Assembly (NCBI RefSeq): GCF_036330325.1
Contig: NZ_JAZDRO010000003.1
Coordinates: 310,001-374,000 of the forward strand
Direction: 5' to 3'
Length of the DNA: 64,000 bases
From: Hyphobacterium marinum
GTDB lineage: Bacteria > Pseudomonadota > Alphaproteobacteria > Caulobacterales > Maricaulaceae
Shown here: positions 36,251 through 45,787 of the stretch, in pieces
How positions within the stretch are numbered: position 1 is the stretch's first letter
How the letters are laid out: each line of letters starts with the position of its first letter
Translations under genes and position numbers: made by a program
The notes under the pieces: generated by a model
What the model saw: only the letters and a program-made list of their open reading frames with translations
Databases searched by the model: none
Told to the model about the DNA's origin: nothing

Positions 36251-38902
36251 TTAGCCTGCAATAGCCTTGCGGATCGATTCCAGCGCCGCGTCAGCCTTGC
36301 CGCCATCCGGTCCACCAGCCTGGGCGAAATCGGGGCGTCCGCCACCGCCCTTGCCGCCAATGGCTTCGGCCCCGGCACGGACCAGATCAACGGCGTTGAA
36401 CCGCCCGGTGAGATCCTCTGTCACACCCACGGCCAGCGCAGCCTTGCCGTCATTGACGCCGACGAAGACAGCGACGCCCGACCCCATCTTGGCCTTGGCT
36501 TCGTCGATCAGGCCGCGCAAGTCTCGGCCACCAACGCCTTCGGCGACCTTGCCGATAAACTTGACGCCGCTGACATCCTCCGGGCCACTGTCCGCAGGTC
36601 CGGCACCGCCGCCGAGCGCCAGTTTTTTCTTGGCGTCCGCCAGCTGGCGTTCCAGCTGCTTGCGGTCGTCCAGCAGGGCCTGAACACGGGCCGGAAGGTC
36701 GGCCACCGGCGATTTGACCGCGTCGGCCGCGGTCCGTGCGAGGCCCGCCTGGTTCTCCAGCCACAGGCGGGCGGCCTCGCCGGTCAGCGCCTCGATCCGG
36801 CGCACACCAGACGCCACCGCCGCTTCTGCGACGATCTTGAAGAGCGCGATATCGCCCGTGCGCGCCACGTGGGTGCCGCCACAGAGTTCGACCGAATAGG
36901 GTTTGCCGCTATCGGTGTCTTCGCCCATGGCAAGGACGCGGACCGTGTCGCCATATTTTTCGCCGAACAGAGCCAGCGCCCCGGCCTTGATGGCATCGTC
37001 GGGCGACATTTCGCGGGTCGTCACGGCGTCGTTCTGGCGGATAACCGCGTTCACATCGGCTTCAATCCGCGCCAGCTCGTCCGGCGACAGCGCCTTGGGA
37101 TGGGAAAAGTCGAAACGCAGCCTGTCGGGGCCCACATAGGACCCCTTCTGGGTCACGTGCGGGCCCAGCACATCGCGAAGCGCGCGATGCAGAAGGTGGG
37201 TCGCAGAGTGGTTGGACCGGGTCCGGCGGCGGCGGCCATCGTCCACCAGCAGCTTTGCTGCATCGCCAAGCCGGATCGACCCGCTCTCGAGTTTGCCGAC
37301 ATGGCCATGAATATCGCCGGCGCGCTTCTGGACGTCGTCGACGACAAAACGCGCGCCATTGGCAAACTCGATCACACCGGCATCGCCGATCTGGCCACCG
37401 GATTCGCCGTAGAAGGGCGTACGGTCAAAAACCAGTTCAGCATTCTGGCCCGATTCCAGAGTTTCAACCGGAGCCGAACCGGTCACGATGCCCTTCAGCG
37501 CTCCCTCGCCTTCGGGACTGTCATACCCGAGGAAGTCGCTTGAACCGGTCGTTTCACGCAGTTTCGCCCACACCGCATCCGGTGCGACCTCGCCCGAGGA
37601 GAATCCGCTGGCCCGCGCGGTTTCCCGCTGCTGGTCCATTGCGGTCTCGAACCCGGCTTCGTCAACTGTCATGCCGCGGGCGCGCAACGCGTCCTGCGTC
37701 AGATCAAGTGGAAAGCCGTACGTGTCATAGAGCTTGAACGCGGTTTCACCCGGCAGGGCATCACCGGTCTTCATCCCGCGGGTTGCCTCGTCAAGCAGCG
37801 CCAACCCCCGGCCCAGCGTGCGGCGGAAGCGTTCCTCTTCCGCTTCCAGCGTCGATTCAATCGCGGCCTGCGCCCGACCAAGTTCGGGATAGGCCTCGCC
37901 CATTTGCTCGACGAGCGCCGGGACCAGGCGGTGCATCACCGGGTCTTGGGCACCCAGCAGGTGGGCATGGCGCATCGCCCGGCGCATGATCCGCCGCAAG
38001 ACATAACCACGGCCTTCATTGGACGGGCTGACGCCATCGGCCAGCAGGAAGGATGTCGAGCGCAGATGGTCGGCGATGACCCGGTGGCTGGCGAGCGCTT
38101 CGCCCTGGGCCTTCGCACCGATCACGTCTTCAGACGTTGCGATCAGCGCTTTGAAGAGGTCGACTTCGTAGTTGTTGTGGACGCCCTGGAGAATGGCAGC
38201 AGTACGCTCCAGCCCCATGCCGGTATCGATCGAGGGTTTGGGCAGAGCGATCCGCTCGCCACCCTCCTGCTGCTCGAACTGCATGAAGACGAGATTCCAG
38301 ATCTCGATGAAGCGGTCACCATCTTCATCCGGCGAACCGGGCGGGCCACCGGGAATATCCGGGCCATGATCGTAGAATATCTCCGAACACGGGCCGCACG
38401 GCCCGGTATCGCCCATCATCCAGAAATTGTCCGACGTGGCGATGCGGATGATCCGCTCATCCGGCAATCCGGCAATCGACTTCCAGAGCGCGGCGGCCTC
38501 GTCATCCTCGGCATAGACCGTCGCGAGAAGCTTGTCGGCCGGAAGACCGAAATCCTTGGTGATCAGTGACCAGGCATGTTCGATCGCCTCGGCCTTGAAA
38601 TAGTCACCGAAGGAAAAATTCCCCAGCATTTCAAAGAAGGTGTGGTGGCGCGCGGTGTAACCGACATTGTCGAGGTCATTGTGCTTGCCGCCCGCGCGGA
38701 CGCATTTCTGCGACGAGACGGCACGCGGATTGGCCCGCTTCTCCTGTCCGGTGAAGACATTCTTGAACTGCACCATGCCCGCATTGGTGAAGAGCAGTGT
38801 CGGATCGTCCTTCGGGACGAGCGGGCTTGAGGCCACGACCTCGTGACCATTGCGCGCGAAATAGTCCAGAAATGCGCTGCGGATGTCGCGCAAGCTCGTC
38901 AT
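36251..38902 (-). CDS. alaS: alanyl-tRNA synthetase
   Basis: 883-residue class II synthetase starting MTSLRDIRSAFLDYFARNGH, with GGAAGGA before the ATG at 38902. The aminoacylation core includes DDPTLLFTNAGMVQFKNVF, the editing domain has HSATHLLH and CGGTH zinc-type motifs, and the C-terminal domain ends in GGGRPDFAQAGGPDGG. Length and order are normal. It lies downstream of recA on the same strand, as in Caulobacter. Confidence 0.98.
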   Translation of the reverse strand: MTSLRDIRSAFLDYFARNGHEVVASSPLVPKDDPTLLFTNAGMVQFKNVFTGQEKRANPRAVSSQKCVRAGGKHNDLDNVGYTARHHTFFEMLGNFSFGDYFKAEAIEHAWSLITKDFGLPADKLLATVYAEDDEAAALWKSIAGLPDERIIRIATSDNFWMMGDTGPCGPCSEIFYDHGPDIPGGPPGSPDEDGDRFIEIWNLVFMQFEQQEGGERIALPKPSIDTGMGLERTAAILQGVHNNYEVDLFKALIATSEDVIGAKAQGEALASHRVIADHLRSTSFLLADGVSPSNEGRGYVLRRIMRRAMRHAHLLGAQDPVMHRLVPALVEQMGEAYPELGRAQAAIESTLEAEEERFRRTLGRGLALLDEATRGMKTGDALPGETAFKLYDTYGFPLDLTQDALRARGMTVDEAGFETAMDQQRETARASGFSSGEVAPDAVWAKLRETTGSSDFLGYDSPEGEGALKGIVTGSAPVETLESGQNAELVFDRTPFYGESGGQIGDAGVIEFANGARFVVDDVQKRAGDIHGHVGKLESGSIRLGDAAKLLVDDGRRRRTRSNHSATHLLHRALRDVLGPHVTQKGSYVGPDRLRFDFSHPKALSPDELARIEADVNAVIRQNDAVTTREMSPDDAIKAGALALFGEKYGDTVRVLAMGEDTDSGKPYSVELCGGTHVARTGDIALFKIVAEAAVASGVRRIEALTGEAARLWLENQAGLARTAADAVKSPVADLPARVQALLDDRKQLERQLADAKKKLALGGGAGPADSGPEDVSGVKFIGKVAEGVGGRDLRGLIDEAKAKMGSGVAVFVGVNDGKAALAVGVTEDLTGRFNAVDLVRAGAEAIGGKGGGGRPDFAQAGGPDGGKADAALESIRKAIAG

Positions 38903-39035
38903 AGAGTGTCCTTCCCGGGGCGGGCGTGTCTGTCGCGCACATATAGAAACAGGCACCCGGCATCGCCAAGCGCCTGTTTGCTAAAACTTCAGATGACAGG
39001 CGGTGCGCACGCACACCGCCGTCAACGCTGGCCGA

Positions 39036-40136
39036 TCAGCTGGCGATGGCATCCTCGCCCGGATCGCCCTCACCGGTATCGTCCTCGGCACTGGGGCCGA
39101 CCAGCATTTCCTCGGCAATCAGTCCGGCATTCTTGCGGACCTGAGCCTCGATCGTCGCGGCGATGTCGGGATTGTCCAGCAGGAACTGGCGCACATTCTC
39201 CCGGCCCTGGCCGATGCGCTCGGAATTGTAGGAATACCAGGAGCCCGACTTCTCGATCACATTGCCCTTCACGCCGAGATCGATGAGCTCGCCGGTCTTG
39301 GAAATGCCCTCGCCATACAGGATGTCGAATTCGACTTCACGGAAGGGCGGGGCAACCTTGTTCTTGACCACCTTGACCCGGGTCTGGTTGCCAATCACCT
39401 CGTCACGGTTCTTGATCTGGCCGATCCGGCGAATGTCGAGCCGGACCGAGGAATAGAATTTCAGCGCATTGCCGCCGGTCGTGGTTTCGGGATTGCCGAA
39501 CATCACGCCGATCTTCATCCGGATCTGGTTGATGAAGATGACCATGGTCTGCGACTTGGCGATGGAGCCGGTCAGCTTGCGCAGCGCCTGGCTCATCAAC
39601 CGGGCCTGGAGGCCGGGCAGGCTGTCGCCCATCTCACCTTCCAGTTCGGCGCGCGGCGTCAGGGCCGCGACCGAGTCGATCACGAGAATGTCGACCGCGC
39701 CGGAGCGCACCAGCGTGTCGGCGATTTCCAGCGCCTGTTCACCGGTGTCGGGCTGGGAAACCAGAAGCTCACCCACGTCGACGCCCAGCTTGCCGGCATA
39801 GACCGGATCAAGCGCATGCTCGGCATCGACGAATGCAGCGACACCGCCCATTTTCTGCGCTTCGGCGACGCTGTGCAGGGCCAGCGTCGTCTTGCCCGAT
39901 GATTCGGGACCATAGACCTCGATGATGCGCCCCTTGGGCAAACCGCCAATCCCCAGGGCAATGTCCAGCCCCAGCGAACCGGTCGGAACCGCCTCGATAT
40001 CCATGTGCGGGCGTTCGCCCAGCTTCATCACCGAGCCCTTGCCAAAAGCCCTGTCGATCTGGCTCAGCGCCGCATCGAGCGCCTTGCGTTTATTGGGATC
40101 ACCGTTCTTCACAAGTCTAATCGCGCCTTCAGCCAT
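39036..40136 (-). CDS. recA: recombinase RecA
   Basis: 366-residue strand-exchange protein and LexA co-protease. Walker A GPESSGKT at residues about 76-83, Walker B VDILVIDSVAAL, and loop L2 region FINQIRMKIGVMFGNPETTT. The start MAEGAIRLVK at 40136 is preferred to an in-frame codon eight residues earlier, on similarity of the opening. A LexA box lies 74 bases upstream, so the gene should be SOS-induced. It is followed by alaS after 133 bases. Confidence 0.98.
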   Translation of the reverse strand: MAEGAIRLVKNGDPNKRKALDAALSQIDRAFGKGSVMKLGERPHMDIEAVPTGSLGLDIALGIGGLPKGRIIEVYGPESSGKTTLALHSVAEAQKMGGVAAFVDAEHALDPVYAGKLGVDVGELLVSQPDTGEQALEIADTLVRSGAVDILVIDSVAALTPRAELEGEMGDSLPGLQARLMSQALRKLTGSIAKSQTMVIFINQIRMKIGVMFGNPETTTGGNALKFYSSVRLDIRRIGQIKNRDEVIGNQTRVKVVKNKVAPPFREVEFDILYGEGISKTGELIDLGVKGNVIEKSGSWYSYNSERIGQGRENVRQFLLDNPDIAATIEAQVRKNAGLIAEEMLVGPSAEDDTGEGDPGEDAIAS

Positions 40137-40209
40137 TTGCGTCCTGCTCCCTTGTCTCACGTCCCCGCGAGCGGGGCAATTGATAGACTATGTACCGCAT
40201 TTGTTCCGG

Positions 40210-40224
40210 GAACACAACCGGAAC
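40210..40224 (-). promoter_or_regulatory. LexA box (alphaproteobacterial SOS operator) before recA
   Basis: Minus strand GTTCCGGTTGTGTTC, that is GTTC-N7-GTTC, the direct-repeat LexA site known from alphaproteobacteria. It is overlapped by an inverted repeat, GTTCCGG at 40203-40209 with CCGGAAC at 40218-40224. Placement in the gap between recA and the upstream cckA gene fits control of recA. Confidence 0.85.
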
Positions 40225-40251
40225 ATTTAGCTGGTCGGGAACCTGACGAAA

Positions 40252-42789
40252 TCAGGCTGCTGTCTTGGCCGCAGCGCCGATTTCCGACTTCACCTTCTCG
40301 GCGAGCTGGGTCAGCGTGAACGGCTTGGGCAGGAAGCTGACATCGGTCTCCGCACTCAGCGTCTTGGAGAATTGTTCCTCGGCATAGCCGGAAATGAAGA
40401 CGACGCGGGTGGACCCCAGCCGGTCGCGCGCCTTTTCCAGCAGCCCCGGCCCGTCCAGCCCCGGCATGACGACATCGGAGATCAGGAGATCGAATCCGCC
40501 CTCCTGCTCGATAATGATGTCGAGCGCCTCCTCACCGTCACACGCCTCGATCACCTCATAGCCGCGCTTGGTCAGCGTCTTGGCGGCGATAGCGCGCACC
40601 GCGTCCTCGTCCTCGACCAGCAGGATGCGTCCGCGGCCAGCGAGATCGGCGGGTTCCGGCTCGACCGCCTTGGCGGCCTTCTCTTCGGCGGCTTCGGTCT
40701 TCTCCACCTCGGTCGGCTCATAAGCCGGCAGGAAGATACGGAAAGTCGAGCCCTTGCCCGGTTCGGAGTCCACGAACAGGAAGCCACCGGACTGCTTGAC
40801 GATGCCGTAAACCGTGGCGAGGCCCAGCCCCGTCCCCTGCCCGGCCGCCTTGGTGGTGAAGAAGGGCTCGAAAATCTTGTCGCGGGTTTCCGCGCTCATG
40901 CCGCAGCCCTCGTCCGACACCGCGATCTGGACCCAGTCCCCCGCAGCCGGGTTCGGGGCACCGGCAGCGCGGACATCGTCCGCAGTGGCCATCGAAGTGC
41001 GGATGGTCAGCGTGCCGCCTCCCGATTCGCGCATCGCGTCGCGGGCATTGGCGGCGAGGTTGAGGATGGCGGTTTCCAGCTGCCCCTTGTCGGCGCGGAT
41101 CGGCGCGACCTGACGGCCGTGAACGATCTCGAGCTTGACGCTTTCCTCCAGGATCTGACGCAGCAGAACCGAGAAATCGGACAGCACGTCGGGCAGTTCC
41201 AGCGTTTCGGTGCGGAAAGTCTGCTTGCGCGAGAAGGCCAGAAGCTTGCGCACCAGCCCGGCTGCACGTGCGACCGTCTGGTTGATCGACTGCAACTCGC
41301 CATAGGACGGATCACCGACCGGGTGACGGCCCAGCAATTCGTCGGTGTTAAGCCGGATCGCGGTAAGCAGATTATTGAAATCGTGCGCGACACCGCCCGC
41401 GAGCTGGCCGACCGCCTGCATCTTGTTGCCTTGGGCAAACTGGCGCTCGAGTTCCTTCCAGGCGGTAATCTCGATCACATAGGCCGCCCGCTTACCGCCC
41501 CGTGCAGCCGCGAAGACCAGGTGGGCATCGCGGCGCGGTTCGCCTTTCAGGACAACTTCAGCCGGCTCGCCATGCCCGCTCATGGCCTTGGCGAACGTCT
41601 CTTCGGCGTTACGCCCTTCACCCCAGTCAAAGAGGTCAGCAAAGCGCACGCCGGGAACGGCAGAGCCGCCGCAGAGCTGCATCAGGGCCGGATTGGCATC
41701 CTCGATGATCGACAGCTCCGGATTGGCGTTGTCCAGTCTGGCCACCCCGAACGGGGCCGAGACGAACATTTCGTCGAAAGTCCGCCCGGCCTTCGCGGGC
41801 GCGGTCCCGGTCATGGCCTGGGCGACACCGGGAGGCGCGCCGGTCGCTGACAGGCCATAGACGACCGCGCGGCCGACGGGAGCTTTGCCGGTCTCCCACT
41901 CGATCGCCACGGCGACGGGGCTTTCAACGCCTTCGCGCGCCAGTAGGCGTGCATCGACGCGTGACACATCGGGATTGCCGCGCGATTTCAGAACGGTCTT
42001 TGCGCCCTCGCCCGCCAGCATCTTGCCCAGCGCAGGAAGTGGTTGCCCGGCCTCAATTCCCAGCCATGACCGAAGGGTCGTATTGGCTTCGAGAAGCTGC
42101 CCGTCGGCAGACACCGAGAACAGTCCCACAGGCGAGCGGTCCGTCCAGTCGACCGGCGCATCGGCACCGCCAGTGCGAACGTCGTGAACCGGCGAAAACC
42201 GCCAGACGATGTTGTAGGGCCCCGAGGGCCGGGCCTCGACATCGAACAGGCGATCATCGTGACCGTCCCGGCACAGGGCCGGCATGCGCTCACGGCGCAC
42301 CTCGCCCGCTGCGGCAGCCTTGCACAGGCGATAGATGGCTCCATCACCGCCGCCCGGCCAGACCCGGTCGAGCGCCGGCAGGCCCAGGCTCTGGCCCAGC
42401 CGTCCGGCACCTTCGCTCAACTCGCGATAGGCCGCATTACCCCAGCGTGCCGCGCCGCGCCGGTCCGTCACGACGACCGGGTCATCGAGATATTCCAGCG
42501 CCTCATAGGCGAGCCGCGTGGCCCCCGGCGGCTCGGTCCGGCTGGCCTTCTCTTTCAGGGAGCGTCCTGCCGCCTCGCCGGCGGCAAGCGCGTAAAGCAG
42601 GAGGAAGGCCGCCGCGGCTGCGCCTGACAAGAGGATGAAACCGTGACCGCCAGCTTCCGAAGCCGCGAAAAAGGCAACGCCCAGCGCCCCGACCGTGCCC
42701 AGGCCCGCCATCCAGAACAGGCCACGCGCGAGCCCCCGGGTCGGAATGGGCGAGCGCATCGCTTTGAGCGGTTTCACAAGTCCAGCCAT
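40252..42789 (-). CDS. cckA: cell-cycle hybrid histidine kinase CckA
   Basis: 845 residues. Two N-terminal membrane segments (about 22-42 and 50-68), PAS-type sensor regions (LDDPVVVTDRRGAARWGN; SPVGLFSVSADGQLLEAN; FVSAPFGVARLDNAN), a HisKA domain with His469 in GGVAHDFNNLLTAI, an ATPase domain (N-box NLAANARDAM, G-boxes GTGLGLATV) and a receiver domain with Asp772 in LISDVVMPG. In Caulobacter CckA phosphorylates ChpT, which feeds CtrA and CpdR. The location behind fliQ, fliR and flhB and near recA matches Caulobacter gene order and supports the name. 44 bases separate it from flhB. Confidence 0.95.
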   Translation of the reverse strand: MAGLVKPLKAMRSPIPTRGLARGLFWMAGLGTVGALGVAFFAASEAGGHGFILLSGAAAAAFLLLYALAAGEAAGRSLKEKASRTEPPGATRLAYEALEYLDDPVVVTDRRGAARWGNAAYRELSEGAGRLGQSLGLPALDRVWPGGGDGAIYRLCKAAAAGEVRRERMPALCRDGHDDRLFDVEARPSGPYNIVWRFSPVHDVRTGGADAPVDWTDRSPVGLFSVSADGQLLEANTTLRSWLGIEAGQPLPALGKMLAGEGAKTVLKSRGNPDVSRVDARLLAREGVESPVAVAIEWETGKAPVGRAVVYGLSATGAPPGVAQAMTGTAPAKAGRTFDEMFVSAPFGVARLDNANPELSIIEDANPALMQLCGGSAVPGVRFADLFDWGEGRNAEETFAKAMSGHGEPAEVVLKGEPRRDAHLVFAAARGGKRAAYVIEITAWKELERQFAQGNKMQAVGQLAGGVAHDFNNLLTAIRLNTDELLGRHPVGDPSYGELQSINQTVARAAGLVRKLLAFSRKQTFRTETLELPDVLSDFSVLLRQILEESVKLEIVHGRQVAPIRADKGQLETAILNLAANARDAMRESGGGTLTIRTSMATADDVRAAGAPNPAAGDWVQIAVSDEGCGMSAETRDKIFEPFFTTKAAGQGTGLGLATVYGIVKQSGGFLFVDSEPGKGSTFRIFLPAYEPTEVEKTEAAEEKAAKAVEPEPADLAGRGRILLVEDEDAVRAIAAKTLTKRGYEVIEACDGEEALDIIIEQEGGFDLLISDVVMPGLDGPGLLEKARDRLGSTRVVFISGYAEEQFSKTLSAETDVSFLPKPFTLTQLAEKVKSEIGAAAKTAA

Positions 42790-42833
42790 TCCCTGCTCCC
42801 TTCAGGCGAATCGAATCGCCGTCCGTATCAAGA

Positions 42834-43922
42834 TTACATCGCTTGGGGCCGTCTGGCCCGCCCGCGGGAAAGTGACAACACGTAGCCGATGACCTTGGCG
42901 ACGGCCGTGTAGTGTTCTTTCGGAATTGCCTCGTCGATATCGACACTGGCGTGAAGCGCCCGCGCCAGCGGCGGGTCTTCGACAATGGGTACCGCGTTCT
43001 CTTCGGCCAGCGCACGAATGCGCAGCGCGACGGCATCGACGCCCTTGGCAACGCAGACCGGCGCGGCGGTTTCGCCCTGTTCGTATTTCAGGGCCACGGC
43101 AAAGTGCGTCGGGTTTGTAATAACGACTGTGGCCTCGGGTACGGCGGCCATCATCCGCCGGCGCGCCCGGTCCTGGCGGATCTGGCGCAACTTGGCCCGC
43201 ACCATCGGGTCGCCTTCGGTCTGTTTCAGCTCATCACGGAGTTCGCGCCGCGACATGCGGTTGCGCTTCATGAAATTCTGCCGCTGGAACAGGAAATCCA
43301 GTGCGGCGATCACCGCATAGGCGGCGAGCGCCGCCAGCATCAGCTGAACTGCCGAATCGCGGACAATGGTCAGGATGGCTGCGAGGTCGACCGCGGGCAG
43401 CTCGGCCAGCATGTCCCGCTTGGGCCAGACGACTAAAAAGGCCGCCGCCGCGACCAGCGTCATCTTGCCCATGCCCTTGAGGAAGTTCGCGATCCCTTGC
43501 GGGCCGAACATGCGCTTGGCACCGTCCACCGGGTTCAGCTTGGACAGCTTTGGGTTCATCTTTTCGGTGGTGAACAGGAACCCCGTCTGGATCAAATGAC
43601 CGGCCAGGCCCGCCCCGGCGAGCAGCAGAAAGGCGAACGCGACCACCAGTCCGACGCGCCAGACGGCGGACTGGACCAGTGCCATCAACCCGGCCGGGTC
43701 GACACTCATCGTGTGCGGATTGGCCAGGAATAGTGTCAGCGTGCCCGACAGCTCCCGTGCCATGCCGGGGCCCATCACCCCCATGACGACGAGCCCGGAC
43801 GCGAGCACGAACCAGCCCGGAATTTCCTGCGATTTCGGGACATCGCCCTTCTTGCGTGCGTCCTGAAGGCGTCGCGGTGTCGGCTCTTCTGTCTTCTGAC
43901 TTGGGTCCTGATCGTCGGCCAT
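42834..43922 (-). CDS. flhB: flagellar export gate protein FlhB
   Basis: 362-residue part of the flagellar type III export gate; it switches substrate specificity from rod/hook to filament by self-cleavage. The N-terminus MADDQDPSQKTEEPTPRRLQ is typical, four membrane helices follow, and the NPTH autocleavage site is at Asn270-Pro-Thr-His. The C-terminal domain continues EDPPLARALH to the end. Three bases after fliR. Confidence 0.97.
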   Translation of the reverse strand: MADDQDPSQKTEEPTPRRLQDARKKGDVPKSQEIPGWFVLASGLVVMGVMGPGMARELSGTLTLFLANPHTMSVDPAGLMALVQSAVWRVGLVVAFAFLLLAGAGLAGHLIQTGFLFTTEKMNPKLSKLNPVDGAKRMFGPQGIANFLKGMGKMTLVAAAAFLVVWPKRDMLAELPAVDLAAILTIVRDSAVQLMLAALAAYAVIAALDFLFQRQNFMKRNRMSRRELRDELKQTEGDPMVRAKLRQIRQDRARRRMMAAVPEATVVITNPTHFAVALKYEQGETAAPVCVAKGVDAVALRIRALAEENAVPIVEDPPLARALHASVDIDEAIPKEHYTAVAKVIGYVLSLSRGRARRPQAM

Positions 43923-43925
43923 GGC

Positions 43926-44678
43926 CTATCCGAACTCCACCGCGAAACGCTCCATGCGCTCCAGCCAGACCATCGCCATCGTGCCGAGTGAAATCGCCAC
44001 GATGAAAAACCCGGCGAGAATGTTGGACGGCATGGCGATGAAGAAGATCTGCGCCTGCGGCATCAGGCGCGACAGCACACCCAGCGCCAGATAGAAGATG
44101 AGACCGAACACGATTAGCGGGGCGGCAATCTGAACGCCGATCCGGAAAGCATCGACAAAGGCGGTGACAGCCCATTGCGCGGCATCCCCGATCAACGGGA
44201 TTTCGCCAGCGGGGAAGACCATGTAGGACCCGCGGGCGGCCTGCAGCAGCAAATGGTGCAGATTGGTCGCGAAGATCAGCGCGATGAAAAGCAGGTTCAG
44301 AAATGCGCCCATCAGCGCGCCCTGCTGCCCCTGCGTCGGGTCAAAGGACTGCGCCATGGCAAGGCCCGACTGCATGCCGACCACCTGTCCGGCGATGGCC
44401 GCTGCAGAGAGGAACATGCGCGACACGGCCCCGATCATCAGCCCGATCAAGAGTTCAGAGACCAGCAGTCCGCCCATGGCCATCGGTTGTTCGGGCATGG
44501 GGGGCAGGCTCGGCGCGATGGCCGGGCCCAGCGCCAGCGCGAACAGGAGCGCGAACGCCAACCGGATTCGCGGCGGGATCGATGGCTCGCCGATACTGGG
44601 CATCAGCATCAGGATCGCGCCCAGCCGCGCAAAGATCAGCGCGGCGGCATAGATCAGCGCCGGGAGTTCCAGCGTCAT
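43926..44678 (-). CDS. fliR: flagellar biosynthesis protein FliR
   Basis: 250-residue hydrophobic component of the export gate (FliPQR). Family segments FARLGAILMLMPSIGEPSIP, GLLVSELLIGLMIGAVSRM and GLAMAQSFDPTQGQQGALMG are seen. The start overlaps the fliQ stop by four bases. Confidence 0.96.
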   Translation of the reverse strand: MTLELPALIYAAALIFARLGAILMLMPSIGEPSIPPRIRLAFALLFALALGPAIAPSLPPMPEQPMAMGGLLVSELLIGLMIGAVSRMFLSAAAIAGQVVGMQSGLAMAQSFDPTQGQQGALMGAFLNLLFIALIFATNLHHLLLQAARGSYMVFPAGEIPLIGDAAQWAVTAFVDAFRIGVQIAAPLIVFGLIFYLALGVLSRLMPQAQIFFIAMPSNILAGFFIVAISLGTMAMVWLERMERFAVEFG

Positions 44679-44938
44679 GGCATCGCGATCCGGTCAGCGA
44701 TGCCGTTCATGAAGGCCGACATCAGCGCGCCCATGAAAGGCAGGAAAATCAGAAGCGCGACGAAAATGGCGATGATTTTCGGCACGAAGACCAGGGTCAT
44801 TTCCTGCACTTGGGTCAGCGCCTGGAACAGGGCAATGGTCACGCCGACCGCCAGACCGACCAGCATGATCGGCGCGGACATGGCCAGCATCAGCCAGATC
44901 GCATCGCGCCCCAGATCAATGACTTCACTGCCGTTCAT
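44675..44938 (-). CDS. fliQ: flagellar biosynthesis protein FliQ
   Basis: 87 residues with two membrane helices, containing GLAVGVTIALFQALTQVQEMTLVFVPKI, shortened here in reading as the family's TQVQEMTL signature. It is first of the fliQ-fliR-flhB-cckA operon. Upstream, at 45001-45020, is a TTAA-rich stretch that could belong to its promoter. Confidence 0.96.
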   Translation of the reverse strand: MNGSEVIDLGRDAIWLMLAMSAPIMLVGLAVGVTIALFQALTQVQEMTLVFVPKIIAIFVALLIFLPFMGALMSAFMNGIADRIAMP

Positions 44939-45000
44939 GTTTCGCGAATCCGTGCGCCAGAAATCAGGCCTGAAACCAAGCGTACGCTCGCGCCGTTCGC

Positions 45001-45020
45001 GTTAAGAAAGAGTCAATTAA
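45001..45020. promoter_or_regulatory. TTAA-containing element upstream of fliQ
   Basis: GTTAAGAAAGAGTCAATTAA has TTAA at both ends, 11 bases apart. A related sequence occurs at 47220-47239 before the first DUF885 gene. CtrA sites in Caulobacter are TTAA-N7-TTAA, so the spacing does not fit exactly; the call as regulatory element is tentative. Confidence 0.3.
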
Positions 45021-45052
45021 GGTAAACGCGGGGGCGGACAGCCCAGCGCGGC

Positions 45053-45640
45053 CTAGTCGGTCACTTGCAGCGTCCAGGTCCGGAAATTCTGGGGCTCCCA
45101 GCTCCCGTTCTCACCCCGCCGATAGGTCTGGGTCGTGTGGGTACGCCGATCCACCGGAATGATCTCGTGACGGAGGATGTGCATCGACCCGTCCGGATTG
45201 TGCGCGATCTGGTCGGAGACGTGGCTGTCGCCAAAGGCCAAAGGCTCGGTGAGAACAGATTCATGCCCGGTCAGAAGCGCGCCATTCCAGCCCACCTGGG
45301 AGGACACGACCTCGCCCGTCACCGGGTTGTGAAAAAAGTAGATCGTCCAGAACACGGCCCGCCGGCCGTCCGGCGTGACACCCGTGATCTCGGCAATGAC
45401 ATGGGACCGGTCGTCCGACAGTCGGTAGTCAGCCCCGTAAAACGACATGCCGTTGGGGTCTTCCGGGTCAAAGTCCTCATTGGGCGTCCGCCACTGGCCG
45501 CTGCCTGTCAGCATGTGTGCGAAATGGATTTCGATTGGGCCGAACGTGCGATCCGGTGTTGCGTCCTGCGCCCGGGCCGCGGCCATGAGAGAAATCAGCA
45601 AAAGCGCTGAAATGAGGGTTCGGGAAGCAAGGGCCAGCAT
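45053..45640 (-). CDS. hypothetical exported protein (195 aa)
   Basis: Starts at the ATG at 45640 with GGAGTG upstream; a signal peptide (MLALASRTLISALLLISLM, cleavage after AAARA) follows. The mature protein is beta-rich, with MLTGSGQWRTPNEDFDPEDP and a conserved-looking AVFWTIYFFHNPVTGEVV segment. The form recalls DUF1579-like calycin barrels, but this is not certain. It lies between fliQ (same strand, 114 bases away) and the divergent CadC-like regulator. Confidence 0.65.
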   Translation of the reverse strand: MLALASRTLISALLLISLMAAARAQDATPDRTFGPIEIHFAHMLTGSGQWRTPNEDFDPEDPNGMSFYGADYRLSDDRSHVIAEITGVTPDGRRAVFWTIYFFHNPVTGEVVSSQVGWNGALLTGHESVLTEPLAFGDSHVSDQIAHNPDGSMHILRHEIIPVDRRTHTTQTYRRGENGSWEPQNFRTWTLQVTD

Positions 45641-45787
45641 GGGGCACTCCGGGACAATTGATACCGGCCCGGAGCCTGCGCCTGCGACCGGCACAGGCAA
45701 GCCGGCATCGCCTTAATTAGTCTTACGGCGGCCTCTGTTTGCGCTTAACCCCTCGACCTTTGCGCGTTGTCTCGCGACAATCCCTCC

